A DNA stretch of 64,000 bases from Halopseudomonas maritima (GTDB lineage Bacteria; Pseudomonadota; Gammaproteobacteria; Pseudomonadales; Pseudomonadaceae), in NCBI RefSeq assembly GCF_021545785.1, contig NZ_CP079801.1, positions 2,600,001-2,664,000 of the forward strand, given 5' to 3'. Below the pieces are notes generated by a model. It saw only the letters and a program-made list of their open reading frames with translations, was not told the origin of the DNA and did no database searches. Made by a program: the position numbers and the translations under genes. Below, in pieces: positions 52,934-62,690 of the stretch (its first letter is position 1; each line of letters starts with the position of its first letter).

Positions 52934-53547
52934 TCGTTGAGGCCTGGTTTCCATTCGGTGACCACCAGGGTCAGCAGCAGGTCGTGACCGGAGATTTGCA
53001 GACGTTGCGGCAGCTGCACGCCGTTTACCTGCTGGTAGCGGCTGTATTCGACGGTCCAGCCGCTTTGGCTGAGACGGCCAAGGCGGCTGCTGCTGTCCAG
53101 TTGCAGGTTGCTGGGCGAATCCGGTGCCGGCAGGCCGCGTACCCACCAGAGCAGATGGTCGACCGGCAGGCGCCAGCCAATTTGCTCCTCTACCAGCTGT
53201 TCGGCGGAGTCGGCGGTGACGGGGGCGCGACCGGCGATCTCCAGTGTGGTCTGCTGGCGGTCGCCCTGGATGCGCGTGGCGCCGCGGCCGAGCGGGCCGG
53301 ACAGGCGGATATCGTAATAGTGCTGACGCTGCAGCCAGAACAGGGTGCCGCTGCCGGACTCCTGCGGGCTGCGGATGCCCAGCTTGCCCTGCAAAATCCA
53401 GCTGTCGATGGGCTCGACGCTGCTGCGGTGGGTTTTCCAGGCGGCTTCGTCGCCGCCCAGTTCGAGGGTTTCGCGTTGATGCAGGCTGCTGCAGGCAGTC
53501 AGGGTCAGCAGCAGGCAGGCCAGTAGGGTGCGGTGCAGCAGGGGCAT
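52930..53547 (-). CDS. lolB: Outer-membrane lipoprotein insertion factor LolB
   Basis: 205 aa with a lipoprotein signal (LLACLLLTLTAC, lipobox LTAC, Cys19). The mature domain has WILQGKLGIRSPQESGSGTLFWLQRQHYYDIRLSGPLG and WWVRGLPAP, the LolB pattern. It receives lipoproteins from LolA and inserts them in the outer membrane. It precedes ispE with overlap and follows the TPR gene by 3 nt. Confidence 0.94.
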   Translation of the reverse strand: MPLLHRTLLACLLLTLTACSSLHQRETLELGGDEAAWKTHRSSVEPIDSWILQGKLGIRSPQESGSGTLFWLQRQHYYDIRLSGPLGRGATRIQGDRQQTTLEIAGRAPVTADSAEQLVEEQIGWRLPVDHLLWWVRGLPAPDSPSNLQLDSSSRLGRLSQSGWTVEYSRYQQVNGVQLPQRLQISGHDLLLTLVVTEWKPGLNE

Positions 53548-53550
53548 GGC

Positions 53551-55284
53551 TTATTCGGCTTCCAGGCGGTCGCGGGTGGCGGGGATCAATTGGCTGTCGG
53601 GGCTGTGTTCCAGCGCCTCGCGCCAGACCTTGCGGGCTTCGCGTTTCTTGCCCTGGCGCCAGAGCACCTCGCCCAGGTGGGCGGCGACTTCCTGGTCCGG
53701 GTAGGCGGCGTAGGCGTCGCGCAGCAGGGCTTCGGCACGGTCCAGGTCACCCAGGCGGTAGTAGACCCAGCCCAGGCTGTCCTGAATGGCGGGGTCGCTT
53801 GGGTCCAGTGCGGCGGCGCGCTTGATGAGGTCCAGCGCTTCGTCCAGGCGTTCGTTGCGGTCGGCCAGGGTGTAGCCCAGGGCGTTGAGTGCCATGGCGT
53901 TGTCCGGCTCGCGGGCGATGATGTCGCCCAGGTCTTCTTCCAGGCCGCGCGGATTACCGAGCATTTCATGCAGCATGGCGCGGCTATAAAGCAGGTTGCT
54001 GTCGTTGGGGTAGGCCTGCAGGGCGGCGTTGGCCTGCTGGATGGCCAGCTCCGGATGGGCCGGGAGCAGCGCTTCTATTTCTATCTGGAACAGGGCCAGG
54101 CCATGTTGCGGGTGCTGGTAGCGATCCTGTTGCAGTTGTGCTTGCAGGGCGGCTGGGCGCTCCTGTTCCAGTAGCAGGCGGGCTATCTGCACCCTTGAGG
54201 TGAGCAGTTCGGTGCCGTTGTCGATGCTCTGCCAGGTCAGCAGGGCGTCTTCAGGACGGTCTGCAGCCAGATAGGCGTTGCCCAGATGGTAGCGTGCGGT
54301 ATTGTTGCCCGGCGCTAATTGCAGCGTGTTTTGCAGGTGGATGACGGCGTCGCTGGCGTGTCCGAGTTCCAGTTCGATCAGGCCGAGAGAGAGTTGCAGG
54401 TCGGGCTCGTCGGGGTTGTCGCGGGCGAGCTTCTCGTATTGTACTCGGGCTGCTTCAAAGTCGGCTTCGCTGACCAGAGTGCGGGCCAGCATGAGACGCA
54501 GGCGCGTGTCATCCGGAAATTTCTCCAGCCCGCGGTAAAGAATGTCGGCCGCCTCCTCGCTGTCATACTCGGCCACCAGGCGGCTGTGCAGCAGGATGGC
54601 GGGCGGTGCATCGTCGGTGCGCGGATGATCTTCCAGCAGCGCCAGTGCTTCAGTGCTGCGGCCGGCCTGCTGCAGTAGCAGGGCTCGGGCGAACACCAGT
54701 TGGGTGTTGTCCGGGAAGCGCTGGGTCATGCGCTCGAGGCTGTCGAGTAGCGCGTTGCGGGTGGTCGCATCGGTATCGGCCGCGGCCAGAGCAAGAAAGT
54801 CGAAATGGGTTTCACCATGCAGCTCCAGCGCACGCTGCATCATGTCCATGGCCTGCTCGTGGCGACCGGTGCGGGCTAGGTGAATGGCCGCTGAGCGCAG
54901 GGCTTCCGGGTCCTGCGGTGCGACCTCTACCCATAGGCGGGCCATCTCCAGAGCTGCGGGCTCGTTGCCCAGAAACTCTGCCACGCGCATAGCGCGTTCA
55001 CTAATGCCGGCGTCGCGGGTGCTGCGGGCCTGGCGCAGGTAGTTGTCCAGAGCCAGATCAAAACGGTTGCGTTGCCCGGCGATCTCGGCGGTCAGCAACT
55101 CGTACAGGGTGTCCTGCTGGAAGCGGCCGTAGGTTACCGGGGTATCGGTTTCCGGTTCTTCGATGGCGGTTGGCGCGGTGCTGGGTGCGGCTGGTGCAGA
55201 AGGCTTGGACAGGCTGGTGCAGCCACCGAGCAGCAGTCCGGCGGTGAGCAGGGCGGGCAGGGTTGACGCGGAAAACACCTTCAT
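53551..55284 (-). CDS. TPR-repeat lipoprotein
   Basis: 577 aa. A lipoprotein signal with LLLGGC (Cys near residue 20) is followed by a Pro/Ala-rich stretch (about 24-45) and then at least ten TPR motifs (for example NPDEPDLQLSLGLIELELGHASDAVIHLQNTLQLAPG and DPAIQDSLGWVYYRLGDLDRAEALLRDAYAAYPD). Probably a periplasmic scaffold anchored to the outer membrane; in Pseudomonas this gene sits between hemA and lolB. The frame opens 276 codons further upstream but covers the hemA promoter and start on the other strand, so only the form from 55284 is accepted. Confidence 0.88.
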   Translation of the reverse strand: MKVFSASTLPALLTAGLLLGGCTSLSKPSAPAAPSTAPTAIEEPETDTPVTYGRFQQDTLYELLTAEIAGQRNRFDLALDNYLRQARSTRDAGISERAMRVAEFLGNEPAALEMARLWVEVAPQDPEALRSAAIHLARTGRHEQAMDMMQRALELHGETHFDFLALAAADTDATTRNALLDSLERMTQRFPDNTQLVFARALLLQQAGRSTEALALLEDHPRTDDAPPAILLHSRLVAEYDSEEAADILYRGLEKFPDDTRLRLMLARTLVSEADFEAARVQYEKLARDNPDEPDLQLSLGLIELELGHASDAVIHLQNTLQLAPGNNTARYHLGNAYLAADRPEDALLTWQSIDNGTELLTSRVQIARLLLEQERPAALQAQLQQDRYQHPQHGLALFQIEIEALLPAHPELAIQQANAALQAYPNDSNLLYSRAMLHEMLGNPRGLEEDLGDIIAREPDNAMALNALGYTLADRNERLDEALDLIKRAAALDPSDPAIQDSLGWVYYRLGDLDRAEALLRDAYAAYPDQEVAAHLGEVLWRQGKKREARKVWREALEHSPDSQLIPATRDRLEAE

Positions 55285-55518
55285 AGGAAATCTCATGCGG
55301 AACGGTTGACCTGCCTTGCTGGCGCCGGCGGGCGCCTGACGGCAGGGCTCATCATGACACAGGCGTGCGGGCAAACCCAGCGGCTGGCAGAGGCCTGCGC
55401 GGCGATCTGTCGCCGGTGCCGAGCGTCGCTGCGGGCATCTGGCGATTGATTGGCTTGAACTAACATAGGACAATTGCACGTTTTTGGCAGCAGCTCCGTT
55501 CTCGCAATACGAGGCATC

Positions 55519-56814
55519 ATGGGTTTCATTGCACTGGGCATCAATCATCGGACCGCAGGGGTTGAGGTACGCGAGCGCGTGGCCTTTTCGCCCGAGCAGC
55601 TGCCCGATGCCCTGCAGCGCCTGCGCGCCGAGGCTGGCGCTGACGAGGTCGCTATCCTTTCTACCTGCAACCGCACCGAGCTGTACTGCGCTCAGGATCG
55701 GCTCGACGCCGAGCGACTGGTTGATTGGGTGGCCCGCTTTCACGGTATGACCGCAGATGAGATTCGCCGTTCCAGCTATTTGCATCAGGACGCTGGCGCG
55801 GTGAACCATATGATGCGGGTTGCGGCCGGGCTGGATTCGCTGGTGCTGGGCGAGCCGCAGATTCTTGGGCAAATGAAGGACGCCTGGCAGACGGCGCGTA
55901 CTGCCGGCACTCTCGGCCCCTATCTGGATCGACTTTTCCAGAGCACCTTCAGCATGGCCAAGCAGGTGCGTACCGATACGGCGATTGGTGAAAACCCGGT
56001 GTCGGTAGCCTTTGCGGCGGTGAGCCTGGCGCGTCAGATCTTTGCCGACCTGCGCCGCAGCACCGCGCTGCTGATCGGCGCTGGCGAAACCATTGGGCTG
56101 GTGGCCCGTCACCTGTTCGAGCAGGGCGTAGGCCGCATTATCGTTGCCAACCGCACCTTGCAGCGGGCTGAGTTGCTGAGCGAGCCGCTGGGTGGTCAGG
56201 CCATCGTATTGACGCAGATCCCCGACATTCTCGCCGAGTGCGACGTGATCATCAGTTCAACCGCCAGCCCGCTGCCGATTCTCGGCAAGGGGGCCGTGGA
56301 GCGGGCGCTGAAGCAGCGCCGGCACAAGCCGATGTTCATGGTCGATATTGCGGTGCCGCGGGACATTGAGCCGGAGGTGGGCGACCTGTCTGACGTCTAT
56401 CTGTACACCGTCGACGATCTGCACGAGGTGATCGAGGAAAACCGGCGCTCGCGTCAGGGCGCGGCCGAGGCGGCTGAACGGCTGATTGAGCTGGGTACTG
56501 GCGAGTTCATGCAGCGCCTGCGTGGGTTGGCGGCAGTAGATGTGCTGCGCAGCTACCGGCAGAAGGCGGAGCAGACCCGTGACCTGGAGCTGCAGCGCGC
56601 TTTGCAAAAGTTGCAGCGCGGCGCGGATCCGGCGCAGGTGATGGCAGAAATGGCGCGCATGCTGACCAACAAGTTGCTGCACGACCCCAGCGTGCAGCTC
56701 AAACAGATGACGGCGCAGGGCCGGGTGGAAGCCCTGGCGCTGGCCCAGGAACTCTTTGCACTGGGCGACAGCGCACCGGGCAATAGCACCACCAAGGCAC
56801 AAGGCGACTCATGA
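55519..56814 (+). CDS. hemA: Glutamyl-tRNA reductase
   Basis: 431 aa. It reduces Glu-tRNA to glutamate-1-semialdehyde, the first step of tetrapyrrole synthesis. GINHRTAGVEVRERVAF is at the N-terminus, STCNRTELYC carries the catalytic Cys (about residue 50), and LIGAGETIGLVARHLFEQG is the NADPH Rossmann motif. ATG 55519 has gagg 5 nt upstream; the frame starts earlier but without homology. Four-base overlap with prfA. Divergent from the TPR gene. Confidence 0.95.
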   Translation: MGFIALGINHRTAGVEVRERVAFSPEQLPDALQRLRAEAGADEVAILSTCNRTELYCAQDRLDAERLVDWVARFHGMTADEIRRSSYLHQDAGAVNHMMRVAAGLDSLVLGEPQILGQMKDAWQTARTAGTLGPYLDRLFQSTFSMAKQVRTDTAIGENPVSVAFAAVSLARQIFADLRRSTALLIGAGETIGLVARHLFEQGVGRIIVANRTLQRAELLSEPLGGQAIVLTQIPDILAECDVIISSTASPLPILGKGAVERALKQRRHKPMFMVDIAVPRDIEPEVGDLSDVYLYTVDDLHEVIEENRRSRQGAAEAAERLIELGTGEFMQRLRGLAAVDVLRSYRQKAEQTRDLELQRALQKLQRGADPAQVMAEMARMLTNKLLHDPSVQLKQMTAQGRVEALALAQELFALGDSAPGNSTTKAQGDS

Positions 56815-57896
56815 AAGCATCCCTGTTGAACCGGCTGGACGCCCTTGGCGAGCGTTTTGAAGAATTGGCAGCGCTACTCAGCGACGCCGAGGTGATCAGC
56901 GATCAGCCGCGTTTTCGCAGTTACTCCAAGGAGTACGCCGAGCTGGAAGGCACGGTTAAATGCTACGCCCAGTGGCGCCGGGTGCAGGACGACATTGAAG
57001 AGGCGCGCAGCCTGCTGAAAGACAGCGATCCCGACCTGCGCGAAATGGCTGAGGACGACCTGGCAACCAGCACGGCGCAACTGACCGAGCTGGAAGAAGA
57101 GCTGAACCGCCTGCTGTTGCCGAAAGACCCGAACGACGACCGCAACGTGTTTCTGGAAATTCGCGCAGGCACCGGCGGTGATGAAGCGGCGATCTTCTCC
57201 GGTGACCTGTTCCGCATGTACAGCCGCTACGCCGAGCGTCAGGGCTGGCGCGTCGAAGTGTTGTCGGAAAACCAGGGCGAGCACGGTGGTTATAAAGAAG
57301 TTATCGCCCGCGTCGAAGGGCAGTCGGTGTATGCCAAGCTCAAGTTTGAGTCCGGTGCGCACCGTGTACAGCGGGTGCCGGAGACCGAGTCGCAGGGGCG
57401 TATTCACACCTCCGCCTGCACCGTGGCCATCCTGCCGGAAATGGATGAGCAGGCCGAGATCGAGATCAATCCGGCTGACCTGCGCGTAGACACCTACCGC
57501 GCTTCCGGGGCTGGCGGCCAGCACGTCAACAAAACCGACTCGGCAATCCGCTTGACCCACCTGCCGACTGGCATCGTGGTCGAGTGCCAGGACGAGCGCT
57601 CGCAGCACAAGAACCGCGCCCGCGCCATGAGCCTGCTGCAGGCCAAGCTGGTGAATCAGCAGCGCGACGCGCAGGAGAAGGAGCTGTCCGACACCCGCCG
57701 TTCTCTGGTGGGCTCAGGGGACCGCTCCGAGCGTATCCGCACCTATAACTTTCCGCAGGGCCGGGTGACCGATCACCGCATCAACCTGACCCTCTACAGC
57801 CTGGATGAAGTGATTACCGGCAACCTCGATAACGTGATCGAGCCGCTGCTGCGTGAGTACCAGGCTGATCAGCTGGCAGCGCTGGAGTCGGCATGA
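56811..57896 (+). CDS. prfA: Peptide chain release factor 1
   Basis: 361 aa. The peptidyl-tRNA hydrolysis motif GGQ is in SGAGGQHVNKTDSAI (about residues 228-242). The stop-recognition anticodon is read as PETESQGRIHTSA (PxT-type, RF1, for UAA/UAG), and the C-terminus (GRVTDHRINLTLY) matches the family. Start overlaps hemA (ATGA), stop overlaps prmC (ATGA): hemA-prfA-prmC is an operon. Confidence 0.97.
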   Translation: MKASLLNRLDALGERFEELAALLSDAEVISDQPRFRSYSKEYAELEGTVKCYAQWRRVQDDIEEARSLLKDSDPDLREMAEDDLATSTAQLTELEEELNRLLLPKDPNDDRNVFLEIRAGTGGDEAAIFSGDLFRMYSRYAERQGWRVEVLSENQGEHGGYKEVIARVEGQSVYAKLKFESGAHRVQRVPETESQGRIHTSACTVAILPEMDEQAEIEINPADLRVDTYRASGAGGQHVNKTDSAIRLTHLPTGIVVECQDERSQHKNRARAMSLLQAKLVNQQRDAQEKELSDTRRSLVGSGDRSERIRTYNFPQGRVTDHRINLTLYSLDEVITGNLDNVIEPLLREYQADQLAALESA

Positions 57897-58726
57897 CGCC
57901 GACCCTGGCCGAGCTGCTGGCCAGCATTGAGCTGCCTGACTCGGATAGCGCGCGGCTCGACGCTGAGTTGCTGCTCTGCCATGTCATTGGCAAACCCCGT
58001 ACCTACTTGCGTACCTGGCCTGAGCGTCGACCGGACGCCGACCAGCTGCGCCAGTTCGAGCAGCTCCTGAGCCAGCGCCGTAGCGGCGTGCCCGTCGCCT
58101 ATCTGCTGGGCGAGCAAGGCTTCTGGAGTCTGCAATTGCAGGTTAGCCAGAGCACGCTGATTCCGCGTCCGGATACCGAACGGCTGGTCGAGGTGGCGCT
58201 GGAGCTGGGGCCGCAGGCGGCAGCCAGCGTGCTTGACCTGGGTACCGGCACAGGCGCCATCGCCCTGGCGTTGGCAGTTGAGCGCCCGTACTGGCAGCTC
58301 ACCGGGGTGGACCGCGTTGCTGAGGCTGTGGTGCTAGCGCGTGGTAATGCCGAGCGTCTGCAGATTGGCAACGCCAGTTTTGTGTGCAGCGACTGGTTCA
58401 GTGCGCTGGCCGGGCAGCGCTTTGACCTGATTGTCTCCAACCCGCCTTACATTGCCGCAGATGACCCGCACCTGCAGCAGGGTGATGTACGCTTTGAGCC
58501 GGGCAGTGCACTGGTTAGCGGTGCTGACGGCCTGGATGATATTCGCGGCCTGGTGCAGCTGGCGCCTGATTACCTGCAACCGGGCGGCTGGCTGCTGTTT
58601 GAGCATGGCTGGCAGCAGGCCGATGACGTTGCGCTGCTGCTGGCTGAACGCGGATTTGAGCAGATTGAGAGCTGGCGCGATCTGGGCGGCCAGCAACGGG
58701 TGACCGGGGGGCTATGGCGTGGATGA
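57893..58726 (+). CDS. prmC: Peptide chain release factor N5-glutamine methyltransferase
   Basis: 277 aa. It methylates the GGQ glutamine of release factors. SAM motif VLDLGTGTGAIALALA (about residues 112-127) and the catalytic NPPY in LIVSNPPYIAADD (about 180-192) are present. It follows prfA with an overlap, the usual coupling of modifier and substrate. Its stop overlaps moeB. Confidence 0.96.
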   Translation: MTPTLAELLASIELPDSDSARLDAELLLCHVIGKPRTYLRTWPERRPDADQLRQFEQLLSQRRSGVPVAYLLGEQGFWSLQLQVSQSTLIPRPDTERLVEVALELGPQAAASVLDLGTGTGAIALALAVERPYWQLTGVDRVAEAVVLARGNAERLQIGNASFVCSDWFSALAGQRFDLIVSNPPYIAADDPHLQQGDVRFEPGSALVSGADGLDDIRGLVQLAPDYLQPGGWLLFEHGWQQADDVALLLAERGFEQIESWRDLGGQQRVTGGLWRG

Positions 58727-59468
58727 TCAACAGCTGTTGCGCTACAGTCGGCAGATTCTGCTGCCGCAAATTGACATCGAAGGTCAGCAGCGACTGCTGA
58801 ACAGTCGCGTGCTGGTGGTCGGTGTGGGCGGGCTGGGCTCGCCGGTGGCCTTGTATCTGGCCGCTGCCGGGGTTGGCCAATTGCTGCTGGCGGACCCGGA
58901 CCAGGTGGACTTGAGCAATCTGCAGCGGCAGGTCATTCATCACGCCGCGGATATCGGCCGGGACAAGGTAGCCTCGGCGGCCGAGCGGGTAGCGGCCATC
59001 AACCCGCAGGTCGAGTGCCGGCAGCTGCCCTCGGCGTTGGCTGGCGCTGCGTTGCAGCAGGCGGTGGGAGAGGTGGATCTGGTGCTCGACTGCTCCGACA
59101 ATTTTGCCACCCGCCATGCGGTCAATGCCGCCTGTGTGCAGCTCGGCAAGCCTCTGGTGTCAGGGGCGGCGATCCGTCTGGAAGGGCAGCTCAGTGTGTT
59201 TGACCCGCGCCGTGAGGATAGCCCGTGCTACCAGTGCCTGTACGGTGAGGGTGATGAGCAGGCGCTGAGCTGCAGTGAGGCTGGCGTGGTTGGGCCGCTG
59301 GTTGGGCTGGTTGGCAGCTTGCAGGCGCTGGAGGCGCTTAAACTGCTGGTCGGCTTTGGTGAGCCGCTGGTTGGGCGTTTGCTGCTGATCGACGCGCTGG
59401 ACTCCCGCTTCCGCGAGCTGCGCGTGCGTCGCGATCCGGCCTGCAACTGTTGCGGAGCCGCCGCGTGA
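58719..59468 (+). CDS. moeB: Molybdopterin-synthase adenylyltransferase (MoeB/ThiF family)
   Basis: 249 aa with GTG start at 58719, overlapping prmC. ATP-binding VVGVGGLGSPVALYLAAAGVG (about residues 28-48) follows the R-finger region YSRQILLPQ. Two zinc Cys pairs (CYQC and CNCC) are visible. It adenylates the C-terminus of MoaD or a related sulphur carrier. ThiF-like function cannot be excluded from sequence, but the gene place (between prmC and murI) is moeB in Pseudomonas. Confidence 0.9.
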   Translation: MDDQQLLRYSRQILLPQIDIEGQQRLLNSRVLVVGVGGLGSPVALYLAAAGVGQLLLADPDQVDLSNLQRQVIHHAADIGRDKVASAAERVAAINPQVECRQLPSALAGAALQQAVGEVDLVLDCSDNFATRHAVNAACVQLGKPLVSGAAIRLEGQLSVFDPRREDSPCYQCLYGEGDEQALSCSEAGVVGPLVGLVGSLQALEALKLLVGFGEPLVGRLLLIDALDSRFRELRVRRDPACNCCGAAA

Positions 59469-60250
59469 GTGCGCCGATTGGGGTATTCGATTCCGGGGTT
59501 GGCGGGTTGTCGGTGTTGCGCGAGATTCGCCGCCTGCTGCCCGATGCGGACCTGCTCTACGTCGCCGACAGCGGTCACGTGCCCTATGGCGAGAAACCAC
59601 CCGAGGCGATCCGCCTGCGCAGCCGGCGTATCGCCGAGTTTCTGATTGCCCAGGGTGCCCGTTCGCTGGTGCTGGCGTGCAACACCGCCACGGTGGCGGC
59701 GGTGAACGAGCTGCGCGGTACGTTCGATATGCCCATCATCGGTATGGAACCGGCCGTCAAGCCGGCTGCCTGTGCCACCCGCAACGGTCGGGTAGGCGTG
59801 CTAGCCACCACCGGCACACTGCAAAGCGCTACCTTCGCCGCTTTACTGGATCGCTTCGCACGCGATGTGCAGGTGCTATCGCAGCCCTGCCCGGGGCTGG
59901 TTGAGTGCGTGGAGCGTGGTGATCTGCAGGGGCCGCAGGTGCGGGCCTTATTGCAGCAATACCTGCAGCCGCTGCTGGCGGCCGATTGTGACACCCTGAT
60001 CCTCGGCTGCACCCACTATCCTTTCCTCAAGCCCCTGCTTGGTCAGTTATTGCCAGCCGGTATTAAGGTTGTCGATACCGGTGAGGCGGTGGCCCGTCAG
60101 GTGCAGGTGCGACTGACCGACAGTGGCTTGCTGCGTGAGACTGGTGGCGCGACGGTCGGTTTCTGGAGCAGTGGTAGTCCGCAACAGATGCAGGCGGTGT
60201 TGCCAGCGCTCTGGGGCAGCCCCGGGGTGGTTGCCGCCCTGCCGGTTTGA
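59465..60250 (+). CDS. murI: Glutamate racemase
   Basis: 261 aa from the GTG at 59465 (GTGA overlap with moeB). FDSGVGGLSVLREI is at residues 7-20; the two catalytic cysteines lie in LACNTATVAAVNEL and LGCTHYPFLKP. It makes D-glutamate for peptidoglycan. The upstream frame to 59450 adds only Arg/Ser residues. Confidence 0.95.
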   Translation: MSAPIGVFDSGVGGLSVLREIRRLLPDADLLYVADSGHVPYGEKPPEAIRLRSRRIAEFLIAQGARSLVLACNTATVAAVNELRGTFDMPIIGMEPAVKPAACATRNGRVGVLATTGTLQSATFAALLDRFARDVQVLSQPCPGLVECVERGDLQGPQVRALLQQYLQPLLAADCDTLILGCTHYPFLKPLLGQLLPAGIKVVDTGEAVARQVQVRLTDSGLLRETGGATVGFWSSGSPQQMQAVLPALWGSPGVVAALPV

Positions 60251-60343
60251 GTCGGTGCGGTACAGGAAGACCTGTTGGGAGAACTTTGCGTTATTTCGCA
60301 GTCTATTCTGCGTGATTTGTCGATAAATAAGGAAGAAGACGCC

Positions 60344-60865
60344 ATGAGACGTTCGTTGATAATCGGAAGTATGCTGTCGATTATGGCTTGTAGTTCATCC
60401 GTGTACGCTGTGGATGGCATTACCCTGGAAGGGGGTCACACCAACGAGTCGACCGACACCCTGCGCCTTGGTCTGCAGTTCGACTTTGGCCGCACCCTGT
60501 GGCAAAGCGATGGCGGTGGTGCCGTGCTGGGTGGTTACTGGGACGCCGGTTACACACACTGGAGTGGGCTGGACTCGGATAGCCTGAGCCTGACTCCGAT
60601 GTTTACCCTGAGCTTCCCGGGCAACGGTGGTGTCACGCCGTTCCTGGAGGCGGGTATCGGGGCTGCAGTGTTCAGCGAGTCCGACCTGGATAATCGCCGT
60701 GACCTGGGCTCCAATTTCCAGTTTGAAGACCGCCTCGGGGCGGGCCTGCGCTTTACCTCGGGTGCTGAAGTCGGTCTGCGTTACTACCATTACTCCAACG
60801 CCGGTATCGAAGAGCCTAACCAGGGCGTCAACAAGGCGGCTGTTTACTACCGTCACCCCATCTGA
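60344..60865 (+). CDS. pagL: Lipid A 3-O-deacylase (PagL-type outer-membrane enzyme)
   Basis: 173 aa. A signal peptide (residues 1-22, ending VYA) precedes an eight-strand barrel pattern with repeated aromatic/aliphatic strands. Catalytic residues fit RYYHYSNAGI (His and Ser, HxS) with the downstream Asn. It removes the 3-position acyl chain from lipid A. ATG 60344 has aaggaag 9 nt upstream. The gene follows murI, as pagL does in P. aeruginosa; this agreement supports the call. Confidence 0.88.
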   Translation: MRRSLIIGSMLSIMACSSSVYAVDGITLEGGHTNESTDTLRLGLQFDFGRTLWQSDGGGAVLGGYWDAGYTHWSGLDSDSLSLTPMFTLSFPGNGGVTPFLEAGIGAAVFSESDLDNRRDLGSNFQFEDRLGAGLRFTSGAEVGLRYYHYSNAGIEEPNQGVNKAAVYYRHPI

Positions 60866-60871
60866 TGGGTA

Positions 60872-61417
60872 TCAGGAAGCATCGCCTCGATGCTTCCTGG
60901 CCAGTTGCTGCATGCGGTACTGTTCACGGTAAAGGTGGGCGAACCCGTGCAGCACGGGCATCACCAGTGCCCAAATCCCGCCAAGCAACAACGCCGTGTT
61001 CATTTGGCCCAGCGGCAGGCTGACCTCCGCCAGGCGCGCGCCGGCCAGGTAACTCAGTGGCCCGCCAATCGCCCCCAACAGCGCTGCACGCCAGATTGGC
61101 TGGGCGGTCCAGCTCAGGCAGTGATTGAGGGTAGTCGCCAGCAGTGCCCACAGCAATACCAGCCAGAGCGGCACCAGGGTCTCTTGCCCGGCGAACTGCA
61201 GCACGCCCAGTTGCAGCAGGAATGAATCCAGCGCTGCCCCGGCCAGCATGACCGACACCACCAACTTGCCTTCGGCAGCCCAGCTGCTGGTCCAGAAAAA
61301 ATGCACCAGCAGCGCCACCACGGGTACCGCCAGCCAGATGCTGGTGCCGCCTAGTACACAGGCTAACCAGCCAAGCTGAAAGAGTACGGCGTTGGCGATC
61401 AGTCGCCGATCAGGCAT
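60872..61417 (-). CDS. DUF2878 membrane protein
   Basis: 181 aa with about five to six hydrophobic helices (ANAVLFQLGWLACVLGGTSIWLAVPVVALLVHFFW; LLWALLATTLNHCLSW; LLGAIGGPLSYLAG; LLGGIWALVMPVLHG). ATG 61417 follows gggagg. Last of a minus-strand operon with the cyclopropane-synthase-like, DUF1365 and FAD-oxidoreductase genes. Biochemical role unknown. Confidence 0.8.
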   Translation of the reverse strand: MPDRRLIANAVLFQLGWLACVLGGTSIWLAVPVVALLVHFFWTSSWAAEGKLVVSVMLAGAALDSFLLQLGVLQFAGQETLVPLWLVLLWALLATTLNHCLSWTAQPIWRAALLGAIGGPLSYLAGARLAEVSLPLGQMNTALLLGGIWALVMPVLHGFAHLYREQYRMQQLARKHRGDAS

Positions 61418-61418
61418 A

Positions 61419-62690
61419 TCAGCCTCCCAAGTAGGTTGCTCCGGGGCGGGCATCGGGCTTGCTGAGCAGGATTTGAGCAGTGCCGATGCCACGTTCGCGA
61501 AAGCCCCCTTCGCAGTAGCAGAGGTAGAACTCCCACAGCCGGAAAAAGGCGTCATCATACCCGAGTTGTGCCAGCTCTCCACGGTAGCGCTGCAGGTTGT
61601 GGTACCAGTGACGCAGGGTGCGCGCGTAGTGCAGGCCGATATCTTCCAGATGCAACATGGCAAGGTCGGTGTGCTTACGGGTCAGTTCGCCAATGATGCT
61701 GACGGAGGGCAGGGAGCCGCCCGGGAAGATGTAGCGCTGAATGAAGTCCACGCTGCGGCGGGCCTGTTCATAGCGCTGGTCGCGAATGGTGATGGCCTGC
61801 AGCAGCATGAGGCCATCGGGCTTGAGCAGCGCGGCGCAGGCTTTGAAGTAGGTGGCAAAGTAGGCATGCCCGACGGCCTCGACCATTTCGATGGAGACCA
61901 GCTTGTCGTACTGACCTTCCAGCTCGCGGTAGTCCTTGAGCAGCAGGGTGATGCGATCCTGCAGGCCGGCCTGGGCGATGCGCTCCTCAGCCAGGCGGTA
62001 TTGTTCCTGCGATAGCGTAGTTGTAGTCACCTTGCAGCCATAGTGTTGCGCCGCATAGATCGCCATGCTGCCCCAGCCGGTGCCAATCTCCAGCAGATGA
62101 TCCTCGGCGCTCAGTTCCAGTTTGCGGCAGATGTGCTCCAGCTTGTTGAGCTGGGCTGCGTGCAGATCATCGCTGCCGGGTGCAAAGAGTGCCGCCGAGT
62201 ACATCATGCTGGGATCAAGCAGACGCTCGAACAGGTCGTTGCCCAGATCATAGTGAGCGCTGATATTGCGCCGTGAGCCGCTGAGACTGTTGCGGTTGAG
62301 CCGGTGCAGCCATTGCAGGGCGGGTTGTCCGAGCCGTGCCAGGCCGGTCTCCATGGCGTCCAGCACATCAAGATTGCGCACAAACAGGCGGGTCACGGCG
62401 GTCAGGTCTGGGGTGCTCCACATGCCCTGAAAGTAGGCCTCGCCGGCACCGACGCTGCCGTTGCAGGCAATTTGCCCCCAGGCGGCCGGATCATGCAGGC
62501 GGATCTCGGCGTGCAGGCCGTCGTGATCGGGCTGACCAAAGTCCAGGCTTTCTTCCTCAAGATGCAGGCGCAAGGTACCGCGCTGCAGCAGGCGTAGCCG
62601 TGCCATCACGGCCTGACGGCACAGCTTCTGCAGCCAGCCCTCACGGTCTTGCGCCGTGCTGCAGGTCAGTTCAGGTCTGCTCGGTTTCAT
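61419..62690 (-). CDS. Cyclopropane-fatty-acyl-phospholipid synthase family methyltransferase
   Basis: 423 aa. SAM motif LLEIGTGWGSMAIYAA (about residues 198-213), the upstream SAHYDLGNDLFERLLDPSMMYS lipid/active-site segment, and FIQRYIFPGGSLPS, all typical of the CFA synthase family. It methylates unsaturated fatty-acyl chains in the membrane; the product may be a cyclopropane or another methylated chain. Start at 62690 (ggag upstream), inside the end of the DUF1365 gene by 20 nt. The DUF1365/FAD partners suggest a chain-modification pathway rather than the stationary-phase cfa gene alone. Confidence 0.88.
   Translation of the reverse strand: MKPSRPELTCSTAQDREGWLQKLCRQAVMARLRLLQRGTLRLHLEEESLDFGQPDHDGLHAEIRLHDPAAWGQIACNGSVGAGEAYFQGMWSTPDLTAVTRLFVRNLDVLDAMETGLARLGQPALQWLHRLNRNSLSGSRRNISAHYDLGNDLFERLLDPSMMYSAALFAPGSDDLHAAQLNKLEHICRKLELSAEDHLLEIGTGWGSMAIYAAQHYGCKVTTTTLSQEQYRLAEERIAQAGLQDRITLLLKDYRELEGQYDKLVSIEMVEAVGHAYFATYFKACAALLKPDGLMLLQAITIRDQRYEQARRSVDFIQRYIFPGGSLPSVSIIGELTRKHTDLAMLHLEDIGLHYARTLRHWYHNLQRYRGELAQLGYDDAFFRLWEFYLCYCEGGFRERGIGTAQILLSKPDARPGATYLGG

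Noticed and set aside
55285..56112. 276-codon upstream extension of the TPR lipoprotein
   Set aside because: It is antisense to hemA and would remove the lipoprotein signal from the N-terminus.
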